Below are positions 6,792-16,079 of a DNA stretch of 64,000 nucleotides, in pieces. The stretch is from the NCBI GenBank assembly GCA_019637155.1, contig JAHBWE010000002.1, positions 496,001 through 560,000 on the forward strand, given 5' to 3'. This DNA is from Labilithrix sp. Lineage in GTDB: Bacteria > Myxococcota_A > Polyangia > Polyangiales > Polyangiaceae. Position numbers and translations under genes: made by a program. Under the pieces are notes generated by a model. That model searched no databases. It was not told the origin of the DNA and saw nothing but the letters and a program-made list of their open reading frames with translations. The stretch's first letter is position 1, and each line of letters opens with the position of its first letter.

Positions 6792-9700
6792 CGCTGCTTC
6801 CTCAGCTGGGCGAGGGCCTTGAGCGGGCCGACCTCGGGCTTCTTCTTCGTGCGGACCTCTTCGTACGGTCCGCAGATCGGCTTGAAATCACACCACGTGC
6901 AGGCGCTCCCCTTCTTCTCGATCTTCGGGGCGGCGGGGAGGAAGCCGTTCGCGAGCGCGTCGCCGATCGTCTTCGCGACGAGCTTCGCCGCGGCGCGGGC
7001 GTCGTCGTCGAGGCGCACCGGCACCTGTTTGAAGTCGCCGGTCGAGGTGCAGTAGTAGAGGACGCCTTCCTCCACGCGCGCGCCAGGGAACAGCTTCTCG
7101 AGGGTGAGGGCGTAGAAGACGGGCTGGAGCGTCTCGCCGCCGCCGATGATCATCTCGTCCTTCGCGCGGACCTTGCCGGTCTTGTAGTCCATCGCGCGGA
7201 GCGCCCCGTTCTTCTTGCGCTCGACGAGGTCGATCGATCCGCGGAGGAGGAGGCCGCCGTCGATCGCGACCGGCTCGTCGGTGCTCTTCGTGTCCTGCGC
7301 GCGGCGGTCCTTGAGGCCGAACGAGAGCTCGAAGTGGGCGGGGATCCACTCCGTCTCCTCCGCCATGCGCCGGACCTGCTCGCGCAGATCGGCGGCGATG
7401 CTCGCGACCGCGTCGTCCCAGACGCGATCGATCGCGGGCTTGAGGTCGTCCTTGTACTTCGCCGCGGTGTCGCGGAGGACGACCTCGAGGCGGTCGCGCA
7501 CGGCGTCGAGCGACGACGTCTTGATCGGGAGCCTGCCCTCCGCCGCGAGCTCGGTGAGGAGGCGGAAGAGGACGTCGTGGGTGAGGGAGCCGCGGGTGAG
7601 GGCGTCCATCTCCTCGATCGCCTCTTGCTCCTCGCGCGGCGCGAGCTTGTGCACGGCGGAGAGGAAGAAGCGGTACGGGCACGCGGCGAAGTTCTGGAGC
7701 GCGGTCGGCGAGAAGGAGCGCTTCGTCGTCGCGTGGTCGGCGATCGCGAGCTTCGCCGCCTCCGCCGGCTTCACGAAGCCGTCCGAGCGGGTCATCTGGC
7801 TCCCGTCCCAGCGCGCGAAGCGGAACCGGAGCGCGCGCGCGAGGTGCGGGTTCACGTCGGCGGCGCCGACGAGGTAGTGGCCTTCGCCCTCGCTCTCGGG
7901 CTTCTGCAGCACGTCGTCGAGGAGCGCGAGATCGTACTCGGCCTCGTCGATCGCGTCGCTCCGGTCGCGCGGCGCGGGCCAGCCGATGCGCGCCTCGGCG
8001 GTGGCGGCGGCGCGCTGCGCGAGGTGCTCGAAGTCGCCGAGGCGTCCCTCCGCGACGCGCAGCACCTCGAGCCCGTAGAAGGACGGCGTGCGCGGCCGCG
8101 CCTGCTCGACGTCGACGCGGGGGTACGAGATGACGACGCGGCGCGTGGCGGCGCCGATCGCGAGGCGGAGCGCGAGGCGCTCGCGGTCGGTGCGCTCCTT
8201 GTTCGTCGCGAGGTCGGGCGAGAGGCGCGCGCGGGCTTCGTCGAGGAGGAGCGGGTCTTCGACGACTTTCTGCGGGAAGATCTTCTCGGCGAGGCCGGGG
8301 ACGAAGACGACGTCGAAGGAGAGGCCGCGCGCTTCGTCGGTCGTCGCGACGAAGACCTTGCCGTGCCGTCGCCCCGTCTCCGGCACGCGGAGCTGCGAGA
8401 GGCGCGGCTCGAGCACGAGGCGCACCTCCGCGATGTCGATGTCGGCGACGCGCCCCATCGGCTGGAGCTCGGCCAGGACGGAGAGGACGCGATCGGGATG
8501 CCGCAGCGCGCGAGTGGCGAGCGCCGTCAGCGCATCGAGCCACTGCGACCAGCTCGCTTTCATGGTCAGGGGCTTCGCCCCCGACACCCCCTGCTCGTCA
8601 CCAGGGCCCCCGAAGACGGGGGCGCTTCGCGCCGCATTCGCGGCCTCGGTGACGAGCGTGCTCGCCGGTACCCCCTGCTCGTCACCAGGGCCCCCGAAGA
8701 CGGGGGCGCTTCGCGCCGCATTCGCGGCCCCGGTGACGAGCGTGCTCGCCGGTACCCCCTGCTCGTCACCAGGGCCCCCGAAGACGGGGGCGCTTCGCGC
8801 CGCATTCGCGGCCCCGGTGACGAGCGTGCTCGCCGGCGGTCGCTGCTCGTCTCCTGGGGCGGGGCTTTGCGCGGCGTTCGCGGCCCCGGTGACGAGCGGG
8901 ACCTTCGTCGGGACGCGGTTCGGGAGGGCGTCGAGGTCGTGGATGAGTGGTAGCGCGAAGCGGCGGAGCGCCTCGAGCGCGGCGAGCTCGCGCGCGGATC
9001 CTTCGGCGAGGTTGTCCTCGTCCTTGCGCCGGTACGCCTCCACGTCGGCCTCGAGCTTCTTCGCGAGCCCGGCGAGTCGCGACTCCCACCGCTCGGCCGA
9101 TCCGATGACGGACGCCTCGACGAGCAGGCGCTCCCAGTGTCGCGGCGCGCGCAGCGTACCGCCCGCGACGGCGCGGTCCTCCTCGGCGTCGGCGGGCGGC
9201 GTGGGCGGCGGCTCGGTAGGCGCGTCGTCGGTCGCGGCGCCGGCGCCGGCGCCGGTCATGCCGCGGAGCGTGTCTTCATCGGGCACCGCGACGCGCTCGG
9301 CGCGCGGCCGCGGCGGCGGTGGCGCGCCGGAGGCCTCCTCGGCCGGCACCTCGCCGAGCGACAGGTACTCGGCGAACCGCGCCGCGGAGAGCCCTTCGTG
9401 CGCGCAAGCGAGGAGCGCGAGGAAGGCGCGCCCGCTCGGATCGGGCCGCTTGCTGCCGCGCGCGAAGAACGTGGGCACCCTCGCGCGCCGAAACGCCTCC
9501 GCGACATGCGCCCCGTACGCCGGCGCACGCAGCAACACCGCCATCCGATCGAGCGGCGTCCCGCGTGAGGCCTCGGCCAACACGATACGTGCAATCTCCA
9601 CGCATTCGCGGCTCTCACCGGGCGCGGAGAGGACCGTCACCGCATCGGCAGGCACGACCCCGGCGGCGGGGGCGGCTTCGAAGAGCCCGTCCCCCAGGTA

Positions 9701-10690
9701 CGCCAGCGGCGGCCGCGCGGCGGCGGCCGGCCGCTCGACCGTCGTGCTGCCGAGGGCTGCTTGCGTGAGCGCGAGAGCGCGTTCGTCGCCCATGGGGACG
9801 ACCGCGAGCGTGTCGACGCTGTCCGCGACGAGGGCGGCGACGAAGTCACGCTCGGCCGCATGCTCGAGCGCGAGGTCGACGAGGAGGAGCGCGCGCCTCG
9901 TGCCCGTGCCCGCGGCGTTCGTGTCCGCACCTGCGGCGGCGGTGGTGCGGGAGGTAGCGTCGTCGGCCTTGTGGTGCTCCTGATTGGGGGGCGTGGTCGC
10001 GGCGGCGGAGCGGGTGAGGCGCGTGGCGATCGCGAGTGTCTGTGCGCGATCGGCGAGATGGGCGGCGGCGAGCTCGGTCTCGTAGGCGCGGAGGAGCGCG
10101 GCGAGGTCTGCGTCGGCGACGTGCTCGACCTTGGCGAGGCGGAGCTCACCGAGCGTGCGCGCGAGGGCACGCGGGAGCCCCGGGCGATCGGCGATCGGCG
10201 CGAGCCGCCCGAGCGCGCCCGCGTGGTCGTGGACGACGCGCGCGCAGATAGCCTCGAGCGCGAGCGGGCTCGCCGGCACGAGCCCGAGGCGCGCGAGCTC
10301 GACACGCGCCCTCGCCGCCGCGATGCTCGCGAGCGTCGCCCGTTGCCACCCAAGCGCGGCATTGCCGCGAACGCCGAGCCGCGCGCCCACCGGCGCCGCG
10401 TCGGGTGACGCGGGGTTGCCGCGAACGCCGAGCCGCGCGCCCACCGACGCCGCGTCGGGGGACGCGGGGGTGGCACGAACGCCGAGCCGCGCGCCCACCG
10501 GCGCCGCGTCGGGGGACGCGGGGTTGGCACGAAGCACGACGGCGCGACGTGCGACTTCTCCTGCCGCTTCGAGTGAGGCGGCGACGATGGTGACGTGCTC
10601 GTCGGCGCGCGCGGCGAGCCAGCTCGCTGCACGCGCGATGCGCTCCTCCGCGCTCGAGCTCTGGAACGTCACGCTCGCCATCGCGGCCAT
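6788..10690 (-). CDS. addB: AddB-like PD-(D/E)XK exonuclease subunit with two repeat insertions
   Basis: About 1300 residues from ATG 10690 (MAAMASVTF...; a second ATG at 10681 is equally possible, and the frame extends further upstream only into unlikely sequence). The N-terminal half is a degenerate helicase-like region with no Walker A, as in inactive AddB/RecC partners. The C-terminus is a RecB-type nuclease: FAACPYRFFLSAVH, RGSLTHDVLF, GSIDLVERKK, AMDYKTGKVR, then CTWCDFKPIC. The Cys before PYRF plus the three Cys at the end form the 4Fe-4S staple of AddB nucleases. Two low-complexity insertions interrupt the protein: three 18-residue units near the N-terminus and four 28-residue units mid-protein. 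First gene of the addB-addA operon. The repeats read through without a stop. Confidence 0.85.
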   Translation of the reverse strand: MAAMASVTFQSSSAEERIARAASWLAARADEHVTIVAASLEAAGEVARRAVVLRANPASPDAAPVGARLGVRATPASPDAASVGARLGVRGNPASPDAAPVGARLGVRGNAALGWQRATLASIAAARARVELARLGLVPASPLALEAICARVVHDHAGALGRLAPIADRPGLPRALARTLGELRLAKVEHVADADLAALLRAYETELAAAHLADRAQTLAIATRLTRSAAATTPPNQEHHKADDATSRTTAAAGADTNAAGTGTRRALLLVDLALEHAAERDFVAALVADSVDTLAVVPMGDERALALTQAALGSTTVERPAAAARPPLAYLGDGLFEAAPAAGVVPADAVTVLSAPGESRECVEIARIVLAEASRGTPLDRMAVLLRAPAYGAHVAEAFRRARVPTFFARGSKRPDPSGRAFLALLACAHEGLSAARFAEYLSLGEVPAEEASGAPPPPRPRAERVAVPDEDTLRGMTGAGAGAATDDAPTEPPPTPPADAEEDRAVAGGTLRAPRHWERLLVEASVIGSAERWESRLAGLAKKLEADVEAYRRKDEDNLAEGSARELAALEALRRFALPLIHDLDALPNRVPTKVPLVTGAANAAQSPAPGDEQRPPASTLVTGAANAARSAPVFGGPGDEQGVPASTLVTGAANAARSAPVFGGPGDEQGVPASTLVTEAANAARSAPVFGGPGDEQGVSGAKPLTMKASWSQWLDALTALATRALRHPDRVLSVLAELQPMGRVADIDIAEVRLVLEPRLSQLRVPETGRRHGKVFVATTDEARGLSFDVVFVPGLAEKIFPQKVVEDPLLLDEARARLSPDLATNKERTDRERLALRLAIGAATRRVVISYPRVDVEQARPRTPSFYGLEVLRVAEGRLGDFEHLAQRAAATAEARIGWPAPRDRSDAIDEAEYDLALLDDVLQKPESEGEGHYLVGAADVNPHLARALRFRFARWDGSQMTRSDGFVKPAEAAKLAIADHATTKRSFSPTALQNFAACPYRFFLSAVHKLAPREEQEAIEEMDALTRGSLTHDVLFRLLTELAAEGRLPIKTSSLDAVRDRLEVVLRDTAAKYKDDLKPAIDRVWDDAVASIAADLREQVRRMAEETEWIPAHFELSFGLKDRRAQDTKSTDEPVAIDGGLLLRGSIDLVERKKNGALRAMDYKTGKVRAKDEMIIGGGETLQPVFYALTLEKLFPGARVEEGVLYYCTSTGDFKQVPVRLDDDARAAAKLVAKTIGDALANGFLPAAPKIEKKGSACTWCDFKPICGPYEEVRTKKKPEVGPLKALAQLRKQR
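8591..8898. repeat. Four 84-bp tandem repeats with internal palindromes, in frame in addB
   Basis: Units begin at 8591, 8675, 8759 and 8843 (84-bp period, 28 codons); the fourth is diverged and shortened. Each full unit contains a perfect hairpin GCCCCCG-AAGA-CGGGGGC (first at 8606-8623) and the inverted pair GGTGACGAG / CTCGTCACC. A GGGGC-TTC-GCCCC hairpin precedes the first unit. On the coding strand each unit encodes a TGAANAARSAPVFGGPGDEQ-type segment. Confidence 0.9.
10368..10529. repeat. Three 54-bp tandem repeats in frame in addB
   Basis: Unit starts at 10368, 10422 and 10476, with a partial fourth at 10530. The period is 54 bp (18 codons) with few substitutions. On the coding strand each unit encodes a PASPDAAPVGARLGVR-type segment. 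It is unrelated in sequence to the 84-bp repeats in the same gene. Confidence 0.9.
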
Positions 10691-10844
10691 ATCGATACAT
10701 CGGCGGACGCGCGTCAGCCAGCGGAGCTTCCTCCACGAGTTGCTCGCGAGTTGTGCGCCGGTTACGCCCGAGTTGCCCGCCGGTTTTCCACAACCCACAC
10801 GCAGGCGTGGCGGCGGCGTTCGGGCGTGATGGCATGATGAAGGG

Positions 10845-11522
10845 ATGGCGCGAACGCACGTCGGGATGCTGCTCTTCCCCAAGCTCACGCAGCTCGATCT
10901 CACCGGGCCCCACGAGCTCCTCGTGCGCGTGCCCGACGTCGAGGTGCACCTCGTCTGGAAGAGCACCGCGCCGCTGCGCGCCGACTCCGGCCTCGTCCTC
11001 GCGGCGAGCACGACCTTCGATGCGTGTCCGCCGCTCGACGTCCTCTTCGTTCCGGGCGGGCCCGGTCAGATCGCGGCGACGGCCGACGATGGCGTCCGCG
11101 CGTGGGTGCGCGAGCAAGGGGAGCGCGCGGCGTGGGTCACCGGCGCCTGCACCGGCGCGTTGCTCCTCGGCGCGGTGGGGCTCTTGCGCGGCTATCGCGC
11201 TACGACGCACTGGGCGTATCGCGATCTGCTCCCGCTCGTCGGGGCGACGCCGGGAGAGGGGCGCGTCGTCGTCGATCGAAACCGCATCACCGCGGGCGGC
11301 GTGACGGCCGGCCTCGACTTCGGTCTCACGCTCGCGGCCAAGCTCGCCGGCGCGATGTGCGCGCAGCAGATCCAGCTCGAGCTCGAATACGATCCGTTAC
11401 CGCCGTTTCGCTCCGGTCACCCCGACGTCGCCGGCCCCGAGCTCGTCGCCGCCGTCCGCGCAAAGAACGCCCCGCGCTACCGCGAACGCGAGGCGCAGCT
11501 CCGCGCGCTCGCGACGGCGTAG
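10845..11522 (+). CDS. DJ-1/PfpI family protein, isonitrile hydratase-like
   Basis: 225 residues covering a single DJ-1/PfpI domain. Visible: GMLLFPKLTQLDLTGPHELL at the N-terminus, LFVPGGPGQ (about 67-75) and the nucleophile elbow WVTGACTGALLLG with Cys102. The Asp/Thr-Gly-Pro N-terminal motif and the TGACTGAL elbow are those of the isonitrile hydratase (InhA) subgroup rather than of proteases or of GlxA regulators, which carry an extra AraC domain absent here. Predicted cytosolic, converting isonitriles to N-formamides; substrate unproven. It is transcribed divergently from addB, with 154 bp between them. Confidence 0.8.
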   Translation: MARTHVGMLLFPKLTQLDLTGPHELLVRVPDVEVHLVWKSTAPLRADSGLVLAASTTFDACPPLDVLFVPGGPGQIAATADDGVRAWVREQGERAAWVTGACTGALLLGAVGLLRGYRATTHWAYRDLLPLVGATPGEGRVVVDRNRITAGGVTAGLDFGLTLAAKLAGAMCAQQIQLELEYDPLPPFRSGHPDVAGPELVAAVRAKNAPRYREREAQLRALATA

Positions 11523-11545
11523 CGCGGGGCGCGGGCGCGGAGCGC

Positions 11546-11605
11546 GATGCGCGAGGTCGCGATGCTCGAGGTCGCGATGCGCGAGGTCGCGATGCCCGAG
11601 GTCGC
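11546..11605. repeat. Four perfect-length 15-bp tandem repeats
   Basis: Unit GATGCGCGAGGTCGC at 11546, 11561, 11576 and 11591, with one or two substitutions (GATGCTC, GATGCCC). It lies in the 232-bp gap between two convergent genes (11523-11754). No gene is supported there. Confidence 0.85.
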
Positions 11606-11754
11606 GCGTTGCTTCGTAGTTGCGGCGGCGTGGTGAGGACGCCCGCGAGCAAGACGACCTTGCAGCGCCCCACGTGAGGACGTGGAAGCGAAGCGATGAC
11701 GTCGTGCGGGCCCAAAGAAAATGATTCGAGCCGCGTCGATGCGGGCGGGCTCGC

Positions 11755-12774
11755 TTATTCGTTCGCTGGGGCGCTTGCGTCCGCGTCGGGGGCGGGGGCT
11801 TCGGGCTCCGTCGCGCCGGCGTCGGGGGCCTCGACCACGACGGGCGGCTCCTCGGGGACCGGCAGCGCGAAGTCGCGGACGACGGCCATGTGCTGCATGT
11901 TCACCGCGCCGCTGTCGCTGCGGCGGACCGGGGCGACGTTCGCGAGCGGGTCGAAGTTGCGGCTGTCGAAGACCATGCCGTGCGTGAAGCTGACGCCGCC
12001 GACGACGGCCGGCGTCTCGAGCGCGTCGAGCGCCGGGCTCGCGAGGACCCAGTCGTAGGGGCTGCCGCGCGACGCGCTCGTGCCGCCGTTGCCGCGCGTG
12101 TCGACCGGGTAGGGGCCCTGCGTCTTGAAGAGCGAGCCGAACGTGCGGATGCACTGCTCGGTGCGGGAGCCGGTGTTGAAGTCGCCGCCGAGGACGACGT
12201 AGTCGCCGGCCGGGATCTCCGCGCGGACGCGCGCGACGATCGCGTTCGCCTCCGCCTGCCGGCGGCTCGCGCCCGACGTGAGGAGGTGCACGCTGATCGT
12301 CCAGAGGTCGCGGTCGCCCGGCACGTCGATGCGCGCCCAGGCGAAGGAGCGCGTCGACGTCTGCGGGTCGGCCCACTGGCCCTTGGCGACGATCGGATAG
12401 CGGCTCACGACGCCGTTCGGGATCTGCGCGGCGCCGGTCTCGCGCGACCACGTGTACTCTGCACCGAATGTGTCGTGCACGAACGTGGTGAGCTCGGCGG
12501 TGGTGTTGCGGCCGTAGTTGAACTCCTGCATCAGCGCGACGTCCGGCTTCAGCGCCTGGAGGATGCGCGCGCCCTCGCCCGGATCGTACGACTGACGGTT
12601 GCCGCTCGTGAGGTTCGACGCGACGACGCGGAGCGTGGTCGTCGTGCTCGTCGCCGCGGCGCGCGGCGCGGTCTCGTTCGTCGACGCCGCGACCTGCGTG
12701 GCCCCCTGGTCGACCGGCGCCGCGCATGCCGCGAGCGCGAGGAAGGCGAGGGCGAAGAACGAGGGACGGCGCAT
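11755..12774 (-). CDS. Endonuclease/exonuclease/phosphatase-family lipoprotein
   Basis: 339 residues with a lipoprotein signal (FLALAACAAP, Cys17). After a Thr/Ala-rich linker, the EEP fold runs from about 48 to 300: RVVASNL, the metal-binding Glu in VALMQEFNYG, a TISVHLLTSG strand, the GGDFNTGSR motif, SPYDWVLAS and the terminal His in MQHMAVVRDF. Together these are the catalytic set of the DNase I/sphingomyelinase superfamily, so a metal-dependent phosphodiesterase outside the cytoplasm is likely; the substrate cannot be told. The C-terminus is an acidic Pro/Ala/Asp tail. Start at ATG 12774 gives the signal peptide directly. It is separated from the next gene upstream by about 150 bp. Confidence 0.85.
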   Translation of the reverse strand: MRRPSFFALAFLALAACAAPVDQGATQVAASTNETAPRAAATSTTTTLRVVASNLTSGNRQSYDPGEGARILQALKPDVALMQEFNYGRNTTAELTTFVHDTFGAEYTWSRETGAAQIPNGVVSRYPIVAKGQWADPQTSTRSFAWARIDVPGDRDLWTISVHLLTSGASRRQAEANAIVARVRAEIPAGDYVVLGGDFNTGSRTEQCIRTFGSLFKTQGPYPVDTRGNGGTSASRGSPYDWVLASPALDALETPAVVGGVSFTHGMVFDSRNFDPLANVAPVRRSDSGAVNMQHMAVVRDFALPVPEEPPVVVEAPDAGATEPEAPAPDADASAPANE

Positions 12775-12922
12775 CGGGCGACACTCTCGTCGCCCCGCCC
12801 TGGATCACCGAGTCTCCAATGGGTCTAACTCACGAGAAAGAGCGGCCAATCGGCGTCTCTTGGAGCTCCAACGGTCGGTGTATGGAGTGCGGGGTGGGAG
12901 GCCTCGGCACACGCGCTGCGGG

Positions 12923-14362
12923 TCAGCGCCGCGCGTTCACCTGGATGGCGCCGACGTATTCGTACGTCCCGTAGCGCTGGGCGTTCGCGTAGACGCGGAG
13001 GTCGTAGCTGCCGTCGGCGGGCAGGGCGCAGCGCACCGCCGCGGGCGGGCTCACCTCGCACTTCGTTCGCTCGCCGCCTTGCTTCGGCTGCACGTCGGCG
13101 AGCAGGAACGCGCCGCGAGGGTTGTCGAGGAGCACGTCGATCGCGCCGTCCCGCACCGTGACCTGCGACTGATCGGGCGATCGGAACGCGAGGCCGTACG
13201 AGAAGAGCGCGGGCGCGACGACGGGGCGGCGGAAGAACTCGGCGCGCGAGAGCGGCTCCTCGAGGAGCTGCCACTTCGCGTCGTCGGGGAAGTGCGAGAC
13301 GATGAACTGCTCCGGCGGCGTGAAGAGGTACTCGGTCGAGTACTGCTTCTCGAACTTGCCCTCGCTCACCGGCCCGGCGTCCCACGTCGCGTCGATGAGG
13401 TACCAGGCGCCGTCGATCTTCGCCGCGTTCCAGGCGTGGCCTTCGCCCTCGAGCGGCGCGGACTGCGAGCGCGCGTCGCCGACGACGTAGTGGATCTCGT
13501 CGCCGCTCGCCTTGCCGAGCAGCACCATCAGCTTCGCGTAGCCGGCGCACACGCCGACGCGGCTCGCGAAGACCGCCTGCGGATCGTACGAGCCCGCCGG
13601 GACGTCGTGCGCCGTGTACCCCGCCGCGTCGTAGGCGACGCGATCGGCGACCCAGTCGTGGAGCGCCTTCACGCGCAGCTTCGGGTCGGGCTCCCGCTCC
13701 GCGATGTATTTCCCGACCGCCTCGATGCTCGTCTCCGCCTCGCGCGGCATCGCGGCGACGACGGGGTGGAGGGTCGGCTTCGCGGGCGCGACCGGCGCGG
13801 GCGTCGGCGCGGGCTTGAGGGTGGGAGCGGGCGTGGGCGTGGGCGTCGGCTGGACGTCGTCGCGCTGCACGTCGCGGTCGCGGTAGGGGTTGTGGCTCGC
13901 GGCGGAGTAGAGCCACTCCACCGCGCCGGCGCACCCGAGCAAGCCGCGGCGCACGGACTCCGCGGTGGGGCCGTGGTGGCCGTCGAGCATCCAGTCGCCG
14001 CGCGTCGAGAGCGCGAGGAAGGCGCGCTGCGGGAAGCACGCGAGGAGCACGACGAGGAAGAGCCCGTTGATCGCGAGCGTGCGGAGGATGAGCCGATCGC
14101 CGAACGTGAGGAAGCGGCGCTTCGGCGCCTTCGCGCGCGACCGCCGGAGCGCGGCGATCCCCTCCCACGCGAGCGGCAGCCCCGGGAAGAAGAGGAGCGC
14201 GCTCGCGACCGGCAGCCACGTCGCGCGGTTCGCGTACGCCGCGAGCGACGACGCGAGCCACACCGACGCGAGCGGCGCCGCGACCGTGACGACGACACAC
14301 AGCGCCTTGAACGCGAGCGCGAGCCAGAAGAACGTCCCTCGCTTCGCGGGCTTCACCGGCAC
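12923..14362 (-). CDS. Membrane-anchored transglutaminase-like protein
   Basis: 479 residues. There are three hydrophobic segments in the first 115 residues (about 10-40, 48-65, 92-112), then a Thr/Pro repeat linker (171-192), then a transglutaminase-like core with its catalytic triad visible: Cys272 in RVGVCAGYAKL, His309 in GEGHAWNAA and Asp324 in YLIDATWD. After the core comes a beta-rich C-terminal domain with no recognised fold. The core resembles KY/YebA-type transglutaminase-like peptidases, so a peptidase or cross-linking role at the envelope is inferred. It starts 6 bp after the stop of the upstream SBBP-repeat gene, indicating co-transcription. Confidence 0.82.
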   Translation of the reverse strand: MPVKPAKRGTFFWLALAFKALCVVVTVAAPLASVWLASSLAAYANRATWLPVASALLFFPGLPLAWEGIAALRRSRAKAPKRRFLTFGDRLILRTLAINGLFLVVLLACFPQRAFLALSTRGDWMLDGHHGPTAESVRRGLLGCAGAVEWLYSAASHNPYRDRDVQRDDVQPTPTPTPAPTLKPAPTPAPVAPAKPTLHPVVAAMPREAETSIEAVGKYIAEREPDPKLRVKALHDWVADRVAYDAAGYTAHDVPAGSYDPQAVFASRVGVCAGYAKLMVLLGKASGDEIHYVVGDARSQSAPLEGEGHAWNAAKIDGAWYLIDATWDAGPVSEGKFEKQYSTEYLFTPPEQFIVSHFPDDAKWQLLEEPLSRAEFFRRPVVAPALFSYGLAFRSPDQSQVTVRDGAIDVLLDNPRGAFLLADVQPKQGGERTKCEVSPPAAVRCALPADGSYDLRVYANAQRYGTYEYVGAIQVNARR

Positions 14363-14368
14363 GACGCC

Positions 14369-16039
14369 CTACGGCTGCAGCTGCATGAGGAACGCGCCGG
14401 TGCCGGGCTCGGTGACGCCCGGGAGCGAGCCGCTCATCGTGATGGAGCGGCCGCCGAGATAGATGCGGCCCGCGCCGTCGACGTCGAGCGCGTAGGGGTT
14501 GTCTTGCCCCGGGCTCCCGAGCTGACGGGTCCAGCCTTCGGCGCCGTCGAGGCCGTACCTCCGCACGAAGACGTCCCAGCTGTCGCCCTCCGCGGCGGGG
14601 ACGTCGCGCGTGAAGCCGGCCACCAGCACCGCGTCGGGCGCGAGCGCGATGGTGGAGAGGCCGTGGTGGAGCGGGTCGACCGACTTCTGCCAGAGGACGT
14701 CTCCGCTCGGGCCGAGCTTGCGGACCTCCGTGCCCGCCGCCAGGTAGACGTGACCGTCGGCGGCGACGCGCAGCGAGCCGCTGTTCACCGCGCAGCCCTC
14801 GTCCTCGAAGACCTTGGTCCAGAGCGCGGCGCCGCCCGGAGCGTACTTGCGAACGACGACGCCTCCTCGGCCGCTGACCCCGGCGAGCGGGCCGTTCAGC
14901 TGTCCGAGCAGCACGGCGTTGCCTTCGCCGTCCACCCCGACGCCGCACGCGGAGTCCGAGCTGTTGTCGTTCTCACCGGCCTTCTGCCCGTTGAGGACGT
15001 CGCCCCAGATCGTGTTCCCGGCGCCGTCGATCTTGCGCACGAACAGATCGGGATCGGCGCGCTCCGTGCCTTGCTGGCCCGCGATGACGAGGTCGTTGCC
15101 GCTGACGGCGATGGCCGTGACCTCCGAGCCGTAGCCCGCTGTCTTCAGCTGGAACGATCCCTTCAGGTCGCCGTCGGCGCCGTAGGTGCGGACGAACCCG
15201 CCGCCCCTGCGCTCGGGATCGGTCTCGTCTCCGAGGAAGTGCAGCGCCTGTCCCGCGACGTAGATCGTTCCGGCGGCGCTCGTCGCGACCGCCTTCGCGT
15301 GCTCGGTGCTGCCGGCGCCGAACTGGCGCGTCCACGTCTCCTGGCCGTTGGCGTCGTACCGCCGGACGAAGGCGTCGCCGTTGCCGCCTTGCTCGAAGCC
15401 GGGGAACGCTCCCCAGGTGATCCCCGCCACCACCGCCCCGTCGTCGGGACCGACGGCGAGCGCGCTCACCTCGTCGGAGGACCCGAGGCCGAACTGACGC
15501 GTCCAGATCACGTGCTCGGCGCTGCGCTTCGATTGCGCGGCGCCGCCGCCCACCAGCACCGCGAGCCAACGTGAGAAGCCGAGCGTCTCCACCGTGACGG
15601 ACGTGTCGGTGACCGCGCCCTCGAGGAGCGTCCATTCGCCGCCCGCGACCTGGCGGCCGACGGCGACACGTTTCTCCTGCGGATAGGGCCCCGCGACGGG
15701 GAGCGTGACCTTCACCGGGAGGAGGAAGGTGAGCCCCTCCGGCTCGAAGAGGTAGCCGCCGCGGATGGCCTCGGTGCCCTCCGGCGGCGCGATGGCGCCG
15801 AGCCCGGTGATCGTGATCTCGACCTCGGTCGTCAACGCCCCCGGCGGGATGTCGATGCGCACGCCGACGCTCGTCGTCACGGCGCCGCCCGCGGGCCCCA
15901 CCGTGCTCGCCCCGACCTTGCCGACCGGAGCGGCGGCGTCGGAGCTCGGGCCCGCGTCGGAGGAGCACGACGGCAGCGACACCGTCAGACAGAGCACCAA
16001 CGCTGCGAGACACGCGAACCTCTCTCCGGGCATTGCCAC
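14369..16039 (-). CDS. SBBP beta-propeller repeat lipoprotein with ZU5-like N-terminus
   Basis: 556 residues. The signal ends in a lipobox (SLPSC, Cys25). Residues about 45-130 look like a ZU5-type beta domain (GPAGGAVTTSVGVRIDIPPG followed by EVEITI). The rest is a series of SBBP/beta-propeller units of about 45-50 residues, with recurring W-T-R-Q-F-G, G-D-A-F-V-R-R-Y-D, A-x-G-x-I-Y-V-A-G and W-D-V-F-V-R-R-Y motifs. Such proteins are common cell-surface components in myxobacteria, of unknown individual function. ATG 16039 or 16033 could start it. It is first in an operon with the transglutaminase-like gene. Confidence 0.85.
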   Translation of the reverse strand: MAMPGERFACLAALVLCLTVSLPSCSSDAGPSSDAAAPVGKVGASTVGPAGGAVTTSVGVRIDIPPGALTTEVEITITGLGAIAPPEGTEAIRGGYLFEPEGLTFLLPVKVTLPVAGPYPQEKRVAVGRQVAGGEWTLLEGAVTDTSVTVETLGFSRWLAVLVGGGAAQSKRSAEHVIWTRQFGLGSSDEVSALAVGPDDGAVVAGITWGAFPGFEQGGNGDAFVRRYDANGQETWTRQFGAGSTEHAKAVATSAAGTIYVAGQALHFLGDETDPERRGGGFVRTYGADGDLKGSFQLKTAGYGSEVTAIAVSGNDLVIAGQQGTERADPDLFVRKIDGAGNTIWGDVLNGQKAGENDNSSDSACGVGVDGEGNAVLLGQLNGPLAGVSGRGGVVVRKYAPGGAALWTKVFEDEGCAVNSGSLRVAADGHVYLAAGTEVRKLGPSGDVLWQKSVDPLHHGLSTIALAPDAVLVAGFTRDVPAAEGDSWDVFVRRYGLDGAEGWTRQLGSPGQDNPYALDVDGAGRIYLGGRSITMSGSLPGVTEPGTGAFLMQLQP

Positions 16040-16079
16040 GATGGTGCCTCGGCCGAGGGGTTGGCGGCAAGCGAGGGGA

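Noticed and set aside
8591..8898. Possible CRISPR array (regular 84-bp period)
   Set aside because: The repeats are directly adjacent without unique spacers and are read through in frame.
11546..11605. Possible CRISPR or origin iterons
   Set aside because: Pure 15-bp tandem repeats with no spacers, and no dnaA/parA/rep gene nearby.
12599..15574. Open frame of 991 codons on the plus strand
   Set aside because: Antisense to the transglutaminase and SBBP genes; no motifs.
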